From contig NC_041777.1 in assembly GCF_900090045.1 (NCBI RefSeq), forward strand, positions 861,501 through 925,500: a stretch of DNA of 64,000 nt. Direction: 5' to 3'. Shown here piece by piece: positions 44,117-55,525 of this stretch (positions are counted from its first letter, which is position 1; every line of letters starts with the position of its first letter). The notes under the pieces are model-generated. The model was not told the DNA's origin and ran no database searches. It saw only the letters and a program-made list of their open reading frames with translations. This DNA comes from Plasmodium malariae (lineage: Eukaryota; Apicomplexa; Aconoidasida; Haemosporida; Plasmodiidae). The position numbers and the translations under genes are program-made.

Positions 44117-46768
44117 ATGATGAAAAAATACAAAAAATACAAAAAAGCAAATTGCAATATTGCTATCGCTGTAAAATTATTTTGCAAAAAACATTTGTCC
44201 ACCGTTTGTATTGCTCACCTCCTTTTTAATACCATTTTCTTAAATTACCTTGTAATTTATATTTTCCTTTTGCAATTTTTCCAAAGTAATAAAAAAAATA
44301 TCCTGAACAATGCAGGTAATATTTCAAATTTGGAGTTTTCAGAAACATGGAAAGAGAGAATTCATGTAGAAAAGTATGAACAAGTTACTCACTTGGTTGG
44401 TATTACATATATCATTTTCTGTTTGGCTTACTACATTTTAGAATTATTTACAAAATGGAATAAAAAATATGAAATTAAAAGGTTTTTAGTAAGAAGAAAT
44501 AAAGCAAATAGGAGGGGGGAAATTGAGAGGGAAAATAATATTAACAGTTCAGATAAAAATGTGATAATTTCTGAAGAGAGAAAAAAAGAAAAACGCACAA
44601 AGGAAGAGGTACACATAACAATAAATCATATTTTGTTGTGTATTTTATTAGCTATATTAGGATTAAGCAAATATAACAAAAATGAAAAAATTTTTTATTT
44701 TTATTTTGTCTTAATAATATGCGAAATAAATAGACCGCTAATAATATTTATGAACATAATAAAAGGTATGAAAAAATATTATAAAAATACATATTTGAAG
44801 AAAGAGAGTAGTATAATAATAAGAAATGCAATTAAGAAAAAGGATCTTGTCCTTTTTTTTTGTTATTTTGTTATATTAAGGTTTTTTAAACTGTTCACAT
44901 TCTGTTCTAAGAAGTTTATGTTGTGTAATAAATATGACTCGTCTAATAAGAGGCTCTACAAAGGGGTAGAAAAGAAAAACGTAGCGGAGGAGATGGGAAC
45001 ACAGTCATCTCAAGTTAAAGATAATACAATAATAAGAAACCTATTTTCTTTTTATTACAATCTTATAAGTTCAAATATATTAACAAATTATGGGAAGAAT
45101 GCTTTATGCTATTTGATAAAGTATACTCACAAATTATACTTTGTTATTGTTCTAATAAAAAAGCACGTCAACCGTTGGATGTCTTCTTTAAATTTTGTTT
45201 TCACATCAAAACTAGGCACGTTAACTTATGAAATGAATGAAACTATGGATAATTTTAAGGGGAAAGGTATGAAACACTGTATGAAAAATGGTGTAAACTT
45301 TAGTGAAGGGGATAACGGAAATGCAAATGAATTGAATGAGTTCATGTGTAAACAGCGAAGAGATAAAGCGTGCAAAGGATTTGACATAGAGAAAGGAGTT
45401 CATCAGGAGAAAGATATTCGTAAAGAGGATACCATCTCTTTCAGAGAACAAACATCAGTAGCTTCACCTGGGTCAGATGTAACGACAGAATTAACATCAG
45501 GCGAAGGAAACCATATTCGAAAAATTAATAAAAGGGAGTATGCTCATATAAGGAGAAATGTAAATAAATACAAGAATTATTATGAGGAATTTAAAAAAAA
45601 CAAAGAATATCATTGTGAAGATAAAGTTGTTAACTCTGATTACGATATATCAAGAAAGGAAATATTTGGTTGTAAGACGAAGGAAAAAAGATCATTTCAC
45701 GTAATTGAAGATGCACACAATAAATATCTATTTGATCATCTCGACTATTCAGAGTATGACTTATATAACATTAAGAAGTGCACATTTAACGTAAAGGAGG
45801 AAGACAGTAACTCCATAGGACAAGAACAGTGGTGTAAAGAAAATGCTAAACTAAGTCCTGCAACTATGTTAACAAAAAATATTAACGAAAAGTCAGGTTA
45901 TACCGCTTCGAGCAGCATTAACCACTTAGTTGACACTTCAACAGAAGTAGCAGAAAATGTATGCAAGGGAAGAGACAAATGTACAGGTGAAATGCCATCG
46001 GATGGTAAAAAGGGAGAGTTATATTATTACGTTGAAGAAAGGGATAAAATTGAATTTGCTCAGAAAGAAGAAAAAAAAAATGAAATAAATAATAGCTCAT
46101 TGGTAGAGAAAGATTTATATAAAGGACAGGACAAGGAAACAATAAAAGATGTTAATATTATTGAAGAAGAGTATGTTAACATGAATCATATTGATGAGCA
46201 TATCGAAAAAGGGAAGGCAAAAAGAGATGATGTGTATATGGAACACTACAACACGCAGAGGAGTAACTCACAAAAGAAGAAGTCTTTTTATTTACGACAT
46301 TTAAGTATATTAAGAAATGTAAAAGATGCTCATGAATATAGGAGTAATTTAAAAAAATTTGTTCAAAAAAATTTTTTCACAACAACAAAAACAAACGATC
46401 ATTCACAGGTCGAAAACAAAAGGTACAGTGTCGATTACTGTAAGGGGCAAAAGAAAAAATTCTTGAATAACAAAAAAAAAAAGAAGACATGTTTGGAAAA
46501 AACTGTGAAGCTTTTTTTAGATAGTTTTAAAAGAAGAAAACAAGTTTTAATTTTTTTAAACACCATACATAAAATTCTTTTAATGATTAACATTTTATTA
46601 ATTTTTTTTGTTAAGGGAATTATTATATACATTATTTTATTTTCCTTTATGTCTAAGTATGACCACTCTTCTTTCTTTTTTCGTAAATTTGTTTTAATAT
46701 TAATACAGTGTTGCTATTTCTTTTTTTTTCATTTTTATGTGCGCCAGTATAAGCAGATGATGAAGTAA
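44117..46768 (+). CDS. Conserved-type Plasmodium multi-pass membrane protein, 883 aa
   Basis: Single exon. Hydrophobic segments appear at about residues 30-55 (LSTVCIAHLLFNTIFLNYLV), 92-112 (HLVGITYIIFCLAYYILEL), 168-185 (NHILLCILLAILGL), 193-217 (FYFYFVLIICEINRPLIIFM), 245-265 (VLFFCYFVILRFFKLF), 815-850 (IFLNTIHKILLMINILLIFF plus GIIIYIILFSF) and 860-876 (FVLILIQCCYFFFFHFYV). That is about seven or eight passes. A roughly 500-residue hydrophilic, charged loop lies between the fifth and sixth. No transporter or channel signature is recognised and there is no cleavable signal peptide. The short Lys-rich N terminus suggests a cytosolic start. Function unknown. It lies tail to tail with RPS5. 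Confidence 0.75.
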   Translation: MMKKYKKYKKANCNIAIAVKLFCKKHLSTVCIAHLLFNTIFLNYLVIYIFLLQFFQSNKKNILNNAGNISNLEFSETWKERIHVEKYEQVTHLVGITYIIFCLAYYILELFTKWNKKYEIKRFLVRRNKANRRGEIERENNINSSDKNVIISEERKKEKRTKEEVHITINHILLCILLAILGLSKYNKNEKIFYFYFVLIICEINRPLIIFMNIIKGMKKYYKNTYLKKESSIIIRNAIKKKDLVLFFCYFVILRFFKLFTFCSKKFMLCNKYDSSNKRLYKGVEKKNVAEEMGTQSSQVKDNTIIRNLFSFYYNLISSNILTNYGKNALCYLIKYTHKLYFVIVLIKKHVNRWMSSLNFVFTSKLGTLTYEMNETMDNFKGKGMKHCMKNGVNFSEGDNGNANELNEFMCKQRRDKACKGFDIEKGVHQEKDIRKEDTISFREQTSVASPGSDVTTELTSGEGNHIRKINKREYAHIRRNVNKYKNYYEEFKKNKEYHCEDKVVNSDYDISRKEIFGCKTKEKRSFHVIEDAHNKYLFDHLDYSEYDLYNIKKCTFNVKEEDSNSIGQEQWCKENAKLSPATMLTKNINEKSGYTASSSINHLVDTSTEVAENVCKGRDKCTGEMPSDGKKGELYYYVEERDKIEFAQKEEKKNEINNSSLVEKDLYKGQDKETIKDVNIIEEEYVNMNHIDEHIEKGKAKRDDVYMEHYNTQRSNSQKKKSFYLRHLSILRNVKDAHEYRSNLKKFVQKNFFTTTKTNDHSQVENKRYSVDYCKGQKKKFLNNKKKKKTCLEKTVKLFLDSFKRRKQVLIFLNTIHKILLMINILLIFFVKGIIIYIILFSFMSKYDHSSFFFRKFVLILIQCCYFFFFHFYVRQYKQMMK

Positions 46769-47172
46769 CCTTTGCGACCATGCCCACACGTCCACATATA
46801 TGCGGCGTATATGTGCCATTGCAGCGTATATGCGTCATTGTAGCCGTATATGTGCCGTTGCAGCGTATATGTGTGTATGTATACGATACACATGCATATG
46901 TACAACATATATGTATATATAGCATACGAATTTGTAAAACAGTGCGATTTTTCAAATAACAGCTCGTTTTTTCCCCCTCTTTTTATCAAAATTGCATGCT
47001 TAGCTGCACGAACTTTCTTTTTTCGTTATAATGCCATTTTTTGATTACATTAACTTTATGCACAGCTACACATTTTTTGTTCAGGCATAAAGTGACCATA
47101 TGTCCTTTGTATCTACATTTTATTTGAGAATAGGCTACTTTTGAAAACTCTTTAAAAATTATTTAAAATTTG

Positions 47173-47206
<34 letters not shown>

Positions 47207-47625
47207 TCATACTTTGTACATATGTGTATACAGGCACGTATACATATATATATAGACAGGAATACATATATACGTTACATGCGTATTGCCTATATATGCG
47301 TACATCATCTGCACTTGCAGCACGTGCTCAATGAGTATTTCTAAAATGTGTGCAAAAATTAAACTGCCTAAAAAGGGTCAAATGCATTTTCCTTAAAAAT
47401 TTATGTTAAAAAATTAAATTTTTATGTGCAAAATAAATTTGCATATTATGTCAATGCGAGGGATAAAAAAAAAAAAAATATATAATAAAAACGTTTCTAA
47501 CAATACATGCTTTCCCTCTTTTCTTACTTTAAAATAAAATAGTCATAAAATTAACAATTTTATTGTAATTGTTAAAAAAAAAAAAAAAAAAAAAAGCTGA
47601 CATGGTCATAATATTTCCTCTCATT
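46769..47625. other. Convergent intergenic region, membrane protein to RPS5
   Basis: 46805-46880 holds four copies of a 19-base GCGTATATGTGCCATTGCA-like unit. A (TA)n lies at 47178-47202, poly(A) at 47467-47479 and again at 47574-47595. The last part is the RPS5 3' flank (reverse strand). No gene is seen. Confidence 0.6.
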
Positions 47626-48508
47626 TTAACGATTAGCTTTTGCTACTCTTTCAATTTCATCCTTTTTTTTAATAGCATAAGAACTTGAAGATTCATTTGC
47701 ACAATGGATAATTTCTTCCGCTAAACATTCTGAAATAGATTTAATATTTCTAAAAGCAGCATTTCTGGCACCAGTACAAATTAAATATATTGCTTGATTA
47801 ACTCTTCTTAATGGGGATACATCAACTGCTTGTCTTCTTACAACACCCGCTGAACCAATTCTTGTTGAATCTTCTCTTGGGCCACCTTTTTGTACAGCAT
47901 TTACAAAAACTTGTATAGGATTTTCTCCAGTCATTAAATGAATTATTTCAAAAGCATATGAAACAATTCTTATAGCTTTCAATTTCTTTCCATTGTTTCT
48001 TCCATGCATCATCATTGAGTTTACTAATCTTTCCACGATTGGGCATAACGCTTTTCTAAATCTCTTTTTCTGGTAACGCCCAGCCGTGTGCGGTGTGTAC
48101 ACACATGCCTTTTGCGAAACGGCTATACAATCCACCTGCACATGCAAAAGAAATGAACAACATAAGTTATAAACTGCCAAGGTCGAATTTAGGTACTTCA
48201 CACGTAGACATGTGTGTTATCATACATTTACACATACATACACACATAATATATATATATATATACATATACATATGCATATAATTGTGCATTTTGTCAT
48301 GTATTTATTTTTTGTCGTTCATTATTTTATTCCCTTTTTCTATTTCCACTTCTATTACTACTTATTTCTTTTACTTCTTATTTCTTTTTATACTTCTTCC
48401 TTTTTTTTATTTATATTTTTTTTTTTTTACCAATGACAAATCGGCTATGTTGATCTCTTCATAGGACCACTTTTTAAAAAGTTTTATATCCGACGTTGTT
48501 GCTTCCAT
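47626..48508 (-). CDS. RPS5: 40S ribosomal protein S5 (uS7), two exons
   Basis: On the reverse strand exon 1 is 48508-48431 ([20 protein letters not shown] then IADLSL, 26 codons). Exon 2 is 48135-47626, starting [20 protein letters not shown]. The phase-0 junction gives 195 aa, the expected size for eukaryotic RPS5. Conserved uS7 segments include [54 protein letters not shown] and [17 protein letters not shown]. The protein sits on the 40S head at the mRNA exit/E-site side and contacts 18S rRNA. The intron (about 295 bases) is TA/T-rich. Codon use is less AT-biased than in the neighbours, as for highly expressed genes. Confidence 0.97.
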
Positions 48509-48889
48509 TCTGTTCAAAAGTTAACTGCGTAATGAGAAAAAAAAAAAAATAATAAAATAAATAAAATGGAACAAAATGATGCAAAAACATATGCGTTCAT
48601 GAATACCATCATATGTACATAAAGCAAATTAAATATTTCCAAATAAGTGCATATACTCGTATGTATAAATATGTACATTATACAAATCCACTATCTTTTT
48701 AGACTATACAAAGGGTATCAAATTTGTAACTTCTTCCTTTTAAGGAATAAAATATATTTTCCCTCTAATTAGCTAATTATGTAAGCAAAACACAAATGGG
48801 ATAGAAGCTGTTATATACTATGCATAAATGTATGTACATGCCCGCTCCACGTGTTACTATACTGCTACGGTTTATATATACATATATAT

Positions 48890-49110
48890 ATGTATACTAA
48901 TATATGCTAATACTAATATTTGCTAATACTAATGTATGCTAATACTAATATATGCTAATACTAATATATGCTAATACTAATATATGCTAATACTAATATA
49001 TGCTAATACTAATATATGCTAATACTAATATATAATAATACTAATATATAATAATACAAATATATACTAATACTAATATATACTAATACTAATATATATT
49101 AATATATGCA
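48890..49110. repeat. 15-16-base minisatellite (ATATGCTAATACTAA)
   Basis: About fourteen copies drift from TATGCTAATACTAA to TATATACTAATACTAA towards the right end. The array lies about 400 bases upstream of RPS5 on the divergent side. No open frame. Confidence 0.85.
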
Positions 49111-49503
49111 TATATATTCAAACATCTGCAAACATTTATTTATACATATGTACCACTATTGAAACTCGTTTATTTTATTCTATTTTATATTAATTTATGT
49201 TCACTTAATTTTTACTGTACTATTCATGTTATTACCTTTTCATACAATTTGGGAGTTCGTCAAAATTTCATAATTTAGGAAATATGCAATGAAAAAAGGA
49301 TTAAAAAAAGGATTAAAAAAAGGTTAAAAAAGAAAAAAAAAAAAAAAATGAATTAAAAATTGTTTTTTTACAGGGGGAACGAATATTTTCTCAGGGTCAA
49401 GGTAAGCTTCTTTTTTTTTAAGCAAAATCTCGTTATATTTTATTGCATAGTAACAGAAGGTAGGTATACTGTTCTCATTTACAGTATCATATTCATTTCC
49501 TCA

Positions 49504-49540
<37 letters not shown>

Positions 49541-52078
49541 TAAGGATATGCAGCGCCTACTGCAAGAAGAAAAAAAAAAAAAAAAAATTTAAAACCCCCT
49601 ATACACCCTTGTCCGTCCAAGCTAAAAAGGACCATATGTGGTTGAATAAACAATGGAATAATATTTTATGTACATAGATATATTTATGCACTATGTATAT
49701 ATAAGCACGTATATATATTTATGGGCGTATAAAAATGAATACCTATATATATACTGTATATTGTATAATATATTTATTCTATTTATTTCATTGCAAATGT
49801 TTATTCGACAAATCAAGGAGAATCTTCTTTATCTTTTTGTTTTTCCTCAAATATTTTAAAATTAACAGTTTATAATACAACAAAGTTTTTTGCAACGAAA
49901 TAAATCAGCGTTTTTTATTTTTTATTTTTTTTTCCCACTTTTAAACATTTTAAAGCAAAAGAATAAAAAGCTAAGATATTATGAGCAAAAATAATATTGT
50001 ATTTAAAGAATAAAAGTGTATGACGGTAATCTCTACCTTATTGCACGTTTTATGAACATAAATATTGTTGAAGCAGAAATTAGCTAGTTACATTTTTTAT
50101 ATTAGAAAAGTGAAAGGTTAAAGAAGGATATTTAGTGAGCTTTATGAAATTTTATGAAAACTCCATTTGTTTAGTGATATGTATATAAGTATATATGTGT
50201 GTATATATATTTATATATATGTTTATACATATTTATATATATGTTTATACATATTTATATATATGTTTATACATATTTATATATATGTGTATACGTATAT
50301 TATGTGAATGTAGTAGATAGACATGCCTTCATACGTGTTGTATAATATGAACAAATTGACGATATTTATACATTTCGTCGAATTACATAACCAAAATAGG
50401 TGAAATAAAAAATCGTTTGCATGGAAAATCTATATTCGTTTCCATTTTGTTGATAAATTGAAAAAAATGAAAATTTCGAGCCTTTTTGAATGGTATTAAT
50501 TTTAAATAGGATGAACATGTTTGAATTGTATAACTTTTTTTTTTTTTTTCTATTTTGAACAGATATTTAGTATATTTTTATTTTTTACGTATTGTAATAT
50601 TAATATGCTTTCATAAAATAAGGCAGAGCTTTATTTCGGATAAATACATTACAAAAAAAAAAAAAAAATATTTATTAGTAACGTTTACATAGATATATAT
50701 ATATATATATATATCGATATAGATACACATAGGTATTTATGAAGGGAGATAATCTCTTCCCGTGGTTTTAAAATTGTTGTAAAGGGCAAACAACACACGG
50801 TAATTAATGAAGTGGATAATTCTTACTTAATAGAGTTTTATTTTGTTTTTCATGCGAACATGTAAAAATATATTTTCCATTTTTCATTGAAATGAGAATA
50901 AATTATAACTGCGTTTAAAATAAATGTGGGGGATAAAATGAAGCTAAACGAAACATTGCTTGTTCAGTGAATCTACAGTCTGCTTTGCATAAATGTACGT
51001 GTGGACGTGCACGTGTGTTCGTATGTATACATATAAATATACGTAGCTATAAATGCATATAAATATGCGTAGTTATAAATTCATATAAATGTATATATAT
51101 GCATATATATATATATATATGCATATATATATATACATATATATATATGTATATATTTTTATTTCTCGAATTTTTCACCAACATTTTTTGGGCACATATA
51201 TGCTAATGTGTGAAAAGACGAATAATAGTAATTTATAAGCAATAAGGTAAATGGTAATTTCCAAGATTTGCGGAGAATGAGTATATTATTAAACTGTATG
51301 TGCAGCATATCTAAATGAAAATTTTATGTCCAACTGTTTAGCTATTACTTTACCCTTGCAGACAGTTTAATATGATATTATGTAAAACATGAACTACACA
51401 AACAAATATAAACGGTTTGCGTAACACCATAAAAAAAAAGGAAATTATATATTTTTTTATTTTTAATACTTGTTCCTTTTTTCCTGTATATCATATTACC
51501 TATATTTAAATAACAGAAAAAAAAAAAAAAAAAAAGTGTAAAGGCACCATTTGCACATTTCGACAAAAATGTTTTGGGCAAAAAAAAAAAAAAAAAATAA
51601 AAGGTTATATGCACGTCTTGTAGTAAAAGACACACAAGTATTCCTTTACATATGTATCATACGAAAGGAAAGTAGCATCTTACTGAATTAGTAAGAAAAA
51701 AGGAAAAGAAAAAAAAAATTAATATTACCTCTGTGCGCGAATTAATTAAAGTTTAGACTTATCAATAAAGATGGAAATTAAAATTAAATACCCGCATAAT
51801 ATGTGTAATAAATTTTCTAGAATTAAAAAAGAAGAGTGCAAAAAGAAAAAAAAAAAAAAAAAAAAAAAATGCTTTTTTTTTTATATTTAAAGTATGTATA
51901 GCTAAAGAATAAGATTTCAAAAAACATTTCATTGCACAAAATGTCTGTTCATTTAACATGACATGTTAATGTAGAAATTGAATATTAATTAAATTTACAA
52001 AGCCTATATAAGTGTATGTACCCACACACATATATGAGTGCATACGTAAATACGTACATATATGCGTGCATACGTAAA

Positions 52079-52400
52079 TACGTACATACATAATACGTAC
52101 ATACATAATACATACATACGTACATACATAATACATACATACATACGTACATACATAATACGTACATACATAATACGTACATACATAATACGTACATACA
52201 TAATACATACATACGTACATACATAATACATACATACATACGTACATACATAATACGTACATACATAATACATACATAATACATACATAATATATACGTA
52301 CATACATACACACATACTTACATACATACACACATACTTACATACTTACATACATACACACATACTTACATACATATACACATACTTACATACATACATA
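52079..52400. repeat. ACATACATAATACGT array
   Basis: Interleaved ACATAC and TAATACGTAC words. All three reverse frames stay open and read as Met-Tyr-Val-Cys repeats, giving three overlapping ORFs of 108-121 codons with no other content. The array continues as TACATACATACACACATACT to about 52400. Confidence 0.85.
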
Positions 52401-52759
52401 CGTATATAAACTGGCTCACCAGTCAGCCATTTTGCCTCTTAAAATAATTTACACCATTACAATTTTTGAAAATTGGGAAAAAAAAAAAAAAAAAAAAGTG
52501 CTATCCGCGTAGAATCCTTAACACAAACATGTTTTGTAATTTTTTTTTTGTGTGTACACATCATAATAATTTTTGAGAATTGAGACACAGCTACCTTAGA
52601 CAACCAAAACATTAATTTTTTTTTTTTTTTTTTTTTTTTATGTTCACCAGTATTTTTCGTAGTCTGTATTTCTTATTTTACCATTTCTTTAAAGGTCTTA
52701 TTTTGTTTATGTCTCAGACATTACACACCTGACATGTTCATAAAAAAGAAAAAAAAAAT

Positions 52760-52895
52760 TAGCGAAACTAGCCAAAATAGCAGAAGTAGCCAAAATAGAA
52801 AAAGTGGCCAAAATAGTAAAAGTAGCCAAAATAGTGAAATAGCCAAAATAGTGAAAGTAGCTAAAATAGTGAAAGTAGCTAAAATATTGAAAATA
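52760..52895. repeat. 18-base array upstream of the PSOP1-like gene
   Basis: About eight copies of a GCCAAAATAGTGAAAGTA-like unit. The forward frame reads Ser-Gln-Asn-(Ser/Arg)-Lys/Arg and the reverse ATFTIL. Both look like repeat translation, not protein. Confidence 0.8.
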
Positions 52896-53497
52896 AACGA
52901 AATAAAGCTTACGTTTTGCGGTGAGCGCGTTGCGCCTGACCGTGGGAAGAATTCGCTATTTTTTTTTTTTCCATTTTGAGTTGTATAACTTCTTTTAATT
53001 TCCATATTTTACATGATGCACGTTGCATATTGCACTTTACATTGTATTGTTTATATTTGTTTTATTTTATACCAATTTGTTTTATCGCATCATATTTATT
53101 TTATCTTATAACATTCTGCTTTATTTTACTACATTCTGATTTATTTCAATTCGTTTTGTTTTATTTATATATTTGTGTGTTGCTTTTAACTGATTTGTTT
53201 TGGAAATTTACCATTTTTTCTAAATTTCCATTTGATTTAACATTATACTCTTTTTTTCGCTTTTTTTGCCTTTTTTGCTTTTTTTCCTTTTTTGCTTTTT
53301 TTCCTTTTTCTTTCTTTTTTGCTTTTTTTGGCTTATTTTGCTTATTTTGCTCATTTCGCTCATTTCGCTTATTTCTCCTTTTTTTTCTGCTTCAATTCTG
53401 ATAGACATTCAAATATGCTTAAACGGTCGCGTGTTTGATACTATTCCCCATAACGAACAAATTGCAGTTTTTAATTTTTCCGAAAAAGAAGTACAAA

Positions 53498-54901
53498 ATG
53501 AATAAGCTGTTTGTTCTGTTCCTTTTTCTATATGTTGTTGCAGCCGTAAGGCCCATTAAAGAACAGTACAGAGAAATTTCAAATACGTTAAATAATAACT
53601 TGAAAAAGAGGAATACTAACACAGGTAAACCATTTAATCTGAAGGAAAGCATAGCATATGAAAGAAAAAATAATTATGAATTATATATTGATACAAATGG
53701 GGAACTAAAACAACAACGTAATAGTGTGAATGAACCAAGACAGCTGTTAAAAAAAAAAATGGAAAATTTTAGATATTTAATAAATGATTTAGAAATACAT
53801 TTTGGTGTATATAAGTTCAACTCTTATGATAAGGATAAAGTATTAAGAGAAACTTTAAAACCTGAATCCTTGTGTTTTACTATTCTTGGTCTTTTAACAG
53901 ATACATTAAATAAAATAACAATTAACGATTCTCCTATTTATGGTTTTATAATTAAAGGAGAAAAGAATGAGAACAATGAAGTAAATAGTACATTAGGAAT
54001 TTATGTAATCTTATCAAATGTAACTGTCCCTTTGGGTGATTTCTATTTCCCTAAAATGAAAAACGCTCCTTATGAAATTCCATTTTTAGTAGGCTATTAT
54101 GATAGTAGAAGAGGTTATAGAAATAAAAAATTTTCTTATCTTTGTCCTCTTCCCCCTTTTTTGGTTGATGTAATAAGAACAACTAAATTTGGTCTAAAAG
54201 TCAAATTTAACAGTTTAGATTTAGATGTAAATGAATTTTATCCTGCCACCTTGTCACATGCCTTAGAAAATAAAGATTTATTACCTGTTCAGAAGAGCGA
54301 TAGTTTCAAAGAGGAAAGAAATAAAATGATAAATTTACTTGCCAATGTTGCAAAGGATGTACCATATAGGAGTATAATAAATGACTCACATGTTATGGGA
54401 GTTGGATTTATAAAACCAGAAGAAAGAATATGGGCAACTAAATCATTTTCTACTATTAAAGAACAAATTAAACAATTCCTGTCCAGTTCAGGTAGAACTC
54501 CTATGGATAATGAAGCAGTTGCTATTTATTTCTTATCCTTAAGTCAACGTTTACATATAAACATAAATGGTACAAAATCGAATAAGATAACAAAGATTCA
54601 AGTTTCCAATGTGCAGAAAAATAATGCAGGAGTTTTGGAAAAATATACCATAAAATTGGACTTCGAAAATTCAGCATCTACTACAACAAATGCAGTTGTA
54701 AAGGGAAAAAATATATTTATACCTAAATCGTTAAACAATATTCAAGCTACTATAACGTACGAAATACCTCCTACTTTCGGCTTAGCTGTCGGTCAGGGCG
54801 GTCAAGGAGTGACTTACACCTTCGCCGAGTTAACTTTCCCCCTTAGTAATCTCTTTCCTTACAACGTGAATAACTTATCTTCCTTTGTAAAGAACATCTG
54901 A
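53498..54901 (+). CDS. PSOP1: Secreted protein, probably ookinete protein PSOP1
   Basis: Single exon, 467 aa from the ATG at 53498 (context tacaaaATGA). The frame is open upstream to 53435, but that N terminus lacks signal-peptide form. Residues 1-17 (MNKLFVLFLFLYVVAAV) are a cleavable signal peptide, and no other membrane segment or GPI tail is seen. The mature chain has few Cys residues (one in PESLCFTIL, one in YLCPLPP). It looks like a globular beta-rich protein, with segments such as GIYVILSNVTVPLGDFYFP and a C-terminal YEIPPTFGLAVGQGGQG then TYTFAELTFPLSNLF. I did not recognise a fold. The name rests on position: in P. falciparum and P. berghei, as I recall, the gene next to RPS5 is PSOP1, an ookinete secreted protein needed in the mosquito midgut. 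If synteny fails, call it a hypothetical secreted protein. Confidence 0.6.
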   Translation: MNKLFVLFLFLYVVAAVRPIKEQYREISNTLNNNLKKRNTNTGKPFNLKESIAYERKNNYELYIDTNGELKQQRNSVNEPRQLLKKKMENFRYLINDLEIHFGVYKFNSYDKDKVLRETLKPESLCFTILGLLTDTLNKITINDSPIYGFIIKGEKNENNEVNSTLGIYVILSNVTVPLGDFYFPKMKNAPYEIPFLVGYYDSRRGYRNKKFSYLCPLPPFLVDVIRTTKFGLKVKFNSLDLDVNEFYPATLSHALENKDLLPVQKSDSFKEERNKMINLLANVAKDVPYRSIINDSHVMGVGFIKPEERIWATKSFSTIKEQIKQFLSSSGRTPMDNEAVAIYFLSLSQRLHININGTKSNKITKIQVSNVQKNNAGVLEKYTIKLDFENSASTTTNAVVKGKNIFIPKSLNNIQATITYEIPPTFGLAVGQGGQGVTYTFAELTFPLSNLFPYNVNNLSSFVKNI

Positions 54902-54960
54902 GGGATGGGAAGCCACATCCGGAAGTTGGTGTGTTAGAAGTGTACATACTTACGTGCATG

Positions 54961-55185
54961 CACATGCACATGAACATATATATATGTATACCTTTACTGA
55001 CGCATACCCACACGGGCTCAAATGCAGCAAGTTATGGTGGCCTTTATAAGAGCATACTATATGTAGGCAGTGTTATGCAGGAAAGGTCAAAGGAGCGAAT
55101 AGGCTATTGGGCAATTCCCCATCAGATTGAATGTGGAACAAAAACAGAAAAATTAAAAAAAGTAGAAATGATGAAAGTAATATAA
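54961..55185 (+). CDS. Candidate small coding exon downstream of the PSOP1-like gene
   Basis: The frame ending at the TAA at 55185 reads SNAASYGGLYKSILYVGSVM, then QERSKERIGYWAIPHQIE, then CGTKTEKLKKVEMMKVI, which has clear protein character on a purine-rich strand. Sequence before about 55010 in this frame is ATGCACATGCAC-type repeat. An internal start at 55075 would give 36 aa. Alternatively it is a 3' exon of the upstream secreted-protein gene, using the GTAAAG just before that gene's stop. I could not find an acceptor with matching phase. Product not recognised. Confidence 0.38.
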   Translation, partial: HMHMNIYICIPLLTHTHTGSNAASYGGLYKSILYVGSVMQERSKERIGYWAIPHQIECGTKTEKLKKVEMMKVI

Positions 55186-55212
55186 TAAATATGAAACATA
55201 TAAAAAAAAAAT

Positions 55213-55525
55213 AGTATCATCGTGGTATCGTATCATCGTGGCATCGTATCATCGTGGTATCGTATCATCGTGGTATCGTATCATCGTGGTATCGTATCAT
55301 CGTGGTATCGTATCATCGTGGTATCGTATCATCGTGGTATCGTATCATCGTGGTATCGTATCATCGTGCGTATCATCGTGTATCGTATCATCGTATCATC
55401 GTGTCGTATCATTCGTATCATCGTGGCATCGTATCATCGTGGCATCGTATCATCGTGGCATCGTATCATCGTGGTATCGTATCATCGTGGCATCGTATCA
55501 TCGTGGTATCGTATCATCGTGGCAT
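55213..55525. repeat. 16-base direct-repeat array (TATCATCGTGGTATCG)
   Basis: About nineteen copies, nearly perfect, with TGGCATCG variants in the second half and a shuffled segment near 55360-55420. The unit is not a multiple of three, so all three forward frames cycle through the same Tyr-His-Arg-Gly-Ile-Val-Ser-Ser-Trp words. This is an array without spacers. Confidence 0.92.

Larger units (their letters stand above)
48509..53497. other. Large divergent intergenic region, RPS5 (-) and PSOP1-like gene (+)
   Basis: This 5-kb stretch holds 48890-49110 (about fourteen copies of a 15-16-base ATATGCTAATACTAA unit), 50180-50290 (TATATATGTTTATACATATT units), (TA)n runs near 50693-50715 and 51100-51150, a 4-base/15-base ACATACATAATACGT array at 52079-52400, and an 18-base AATAGTGAAAGTAGCCAA-like array at 52760-52895, plus many poly(A)/(T) tracts. 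A less repetitive island at 49230-49660 may hold a small spliced gene (findings). 53000-53400 is T-rich and is probably the PSOP1-like promoter and leader. Confidence 0.6.

Noticed and set aside
49340..49400. Resemblance of the reverse-strand LDPEKIF segment to the C terminus of FAD-linked (BBE-type) oxidases
   Set aside because: Only about 25 residues are similar and no FAD-binding domain lies nearby; kept only as a small-gene candidate without a family name.
51966..52333. Three overlapping reverse ORFs of 108-121 codons (Met-Tyr-Val-Cys repeats)
   Set aside because: They come from the ACATACATAATACGT microsatellite; all frames are open because the unit lacks stops.
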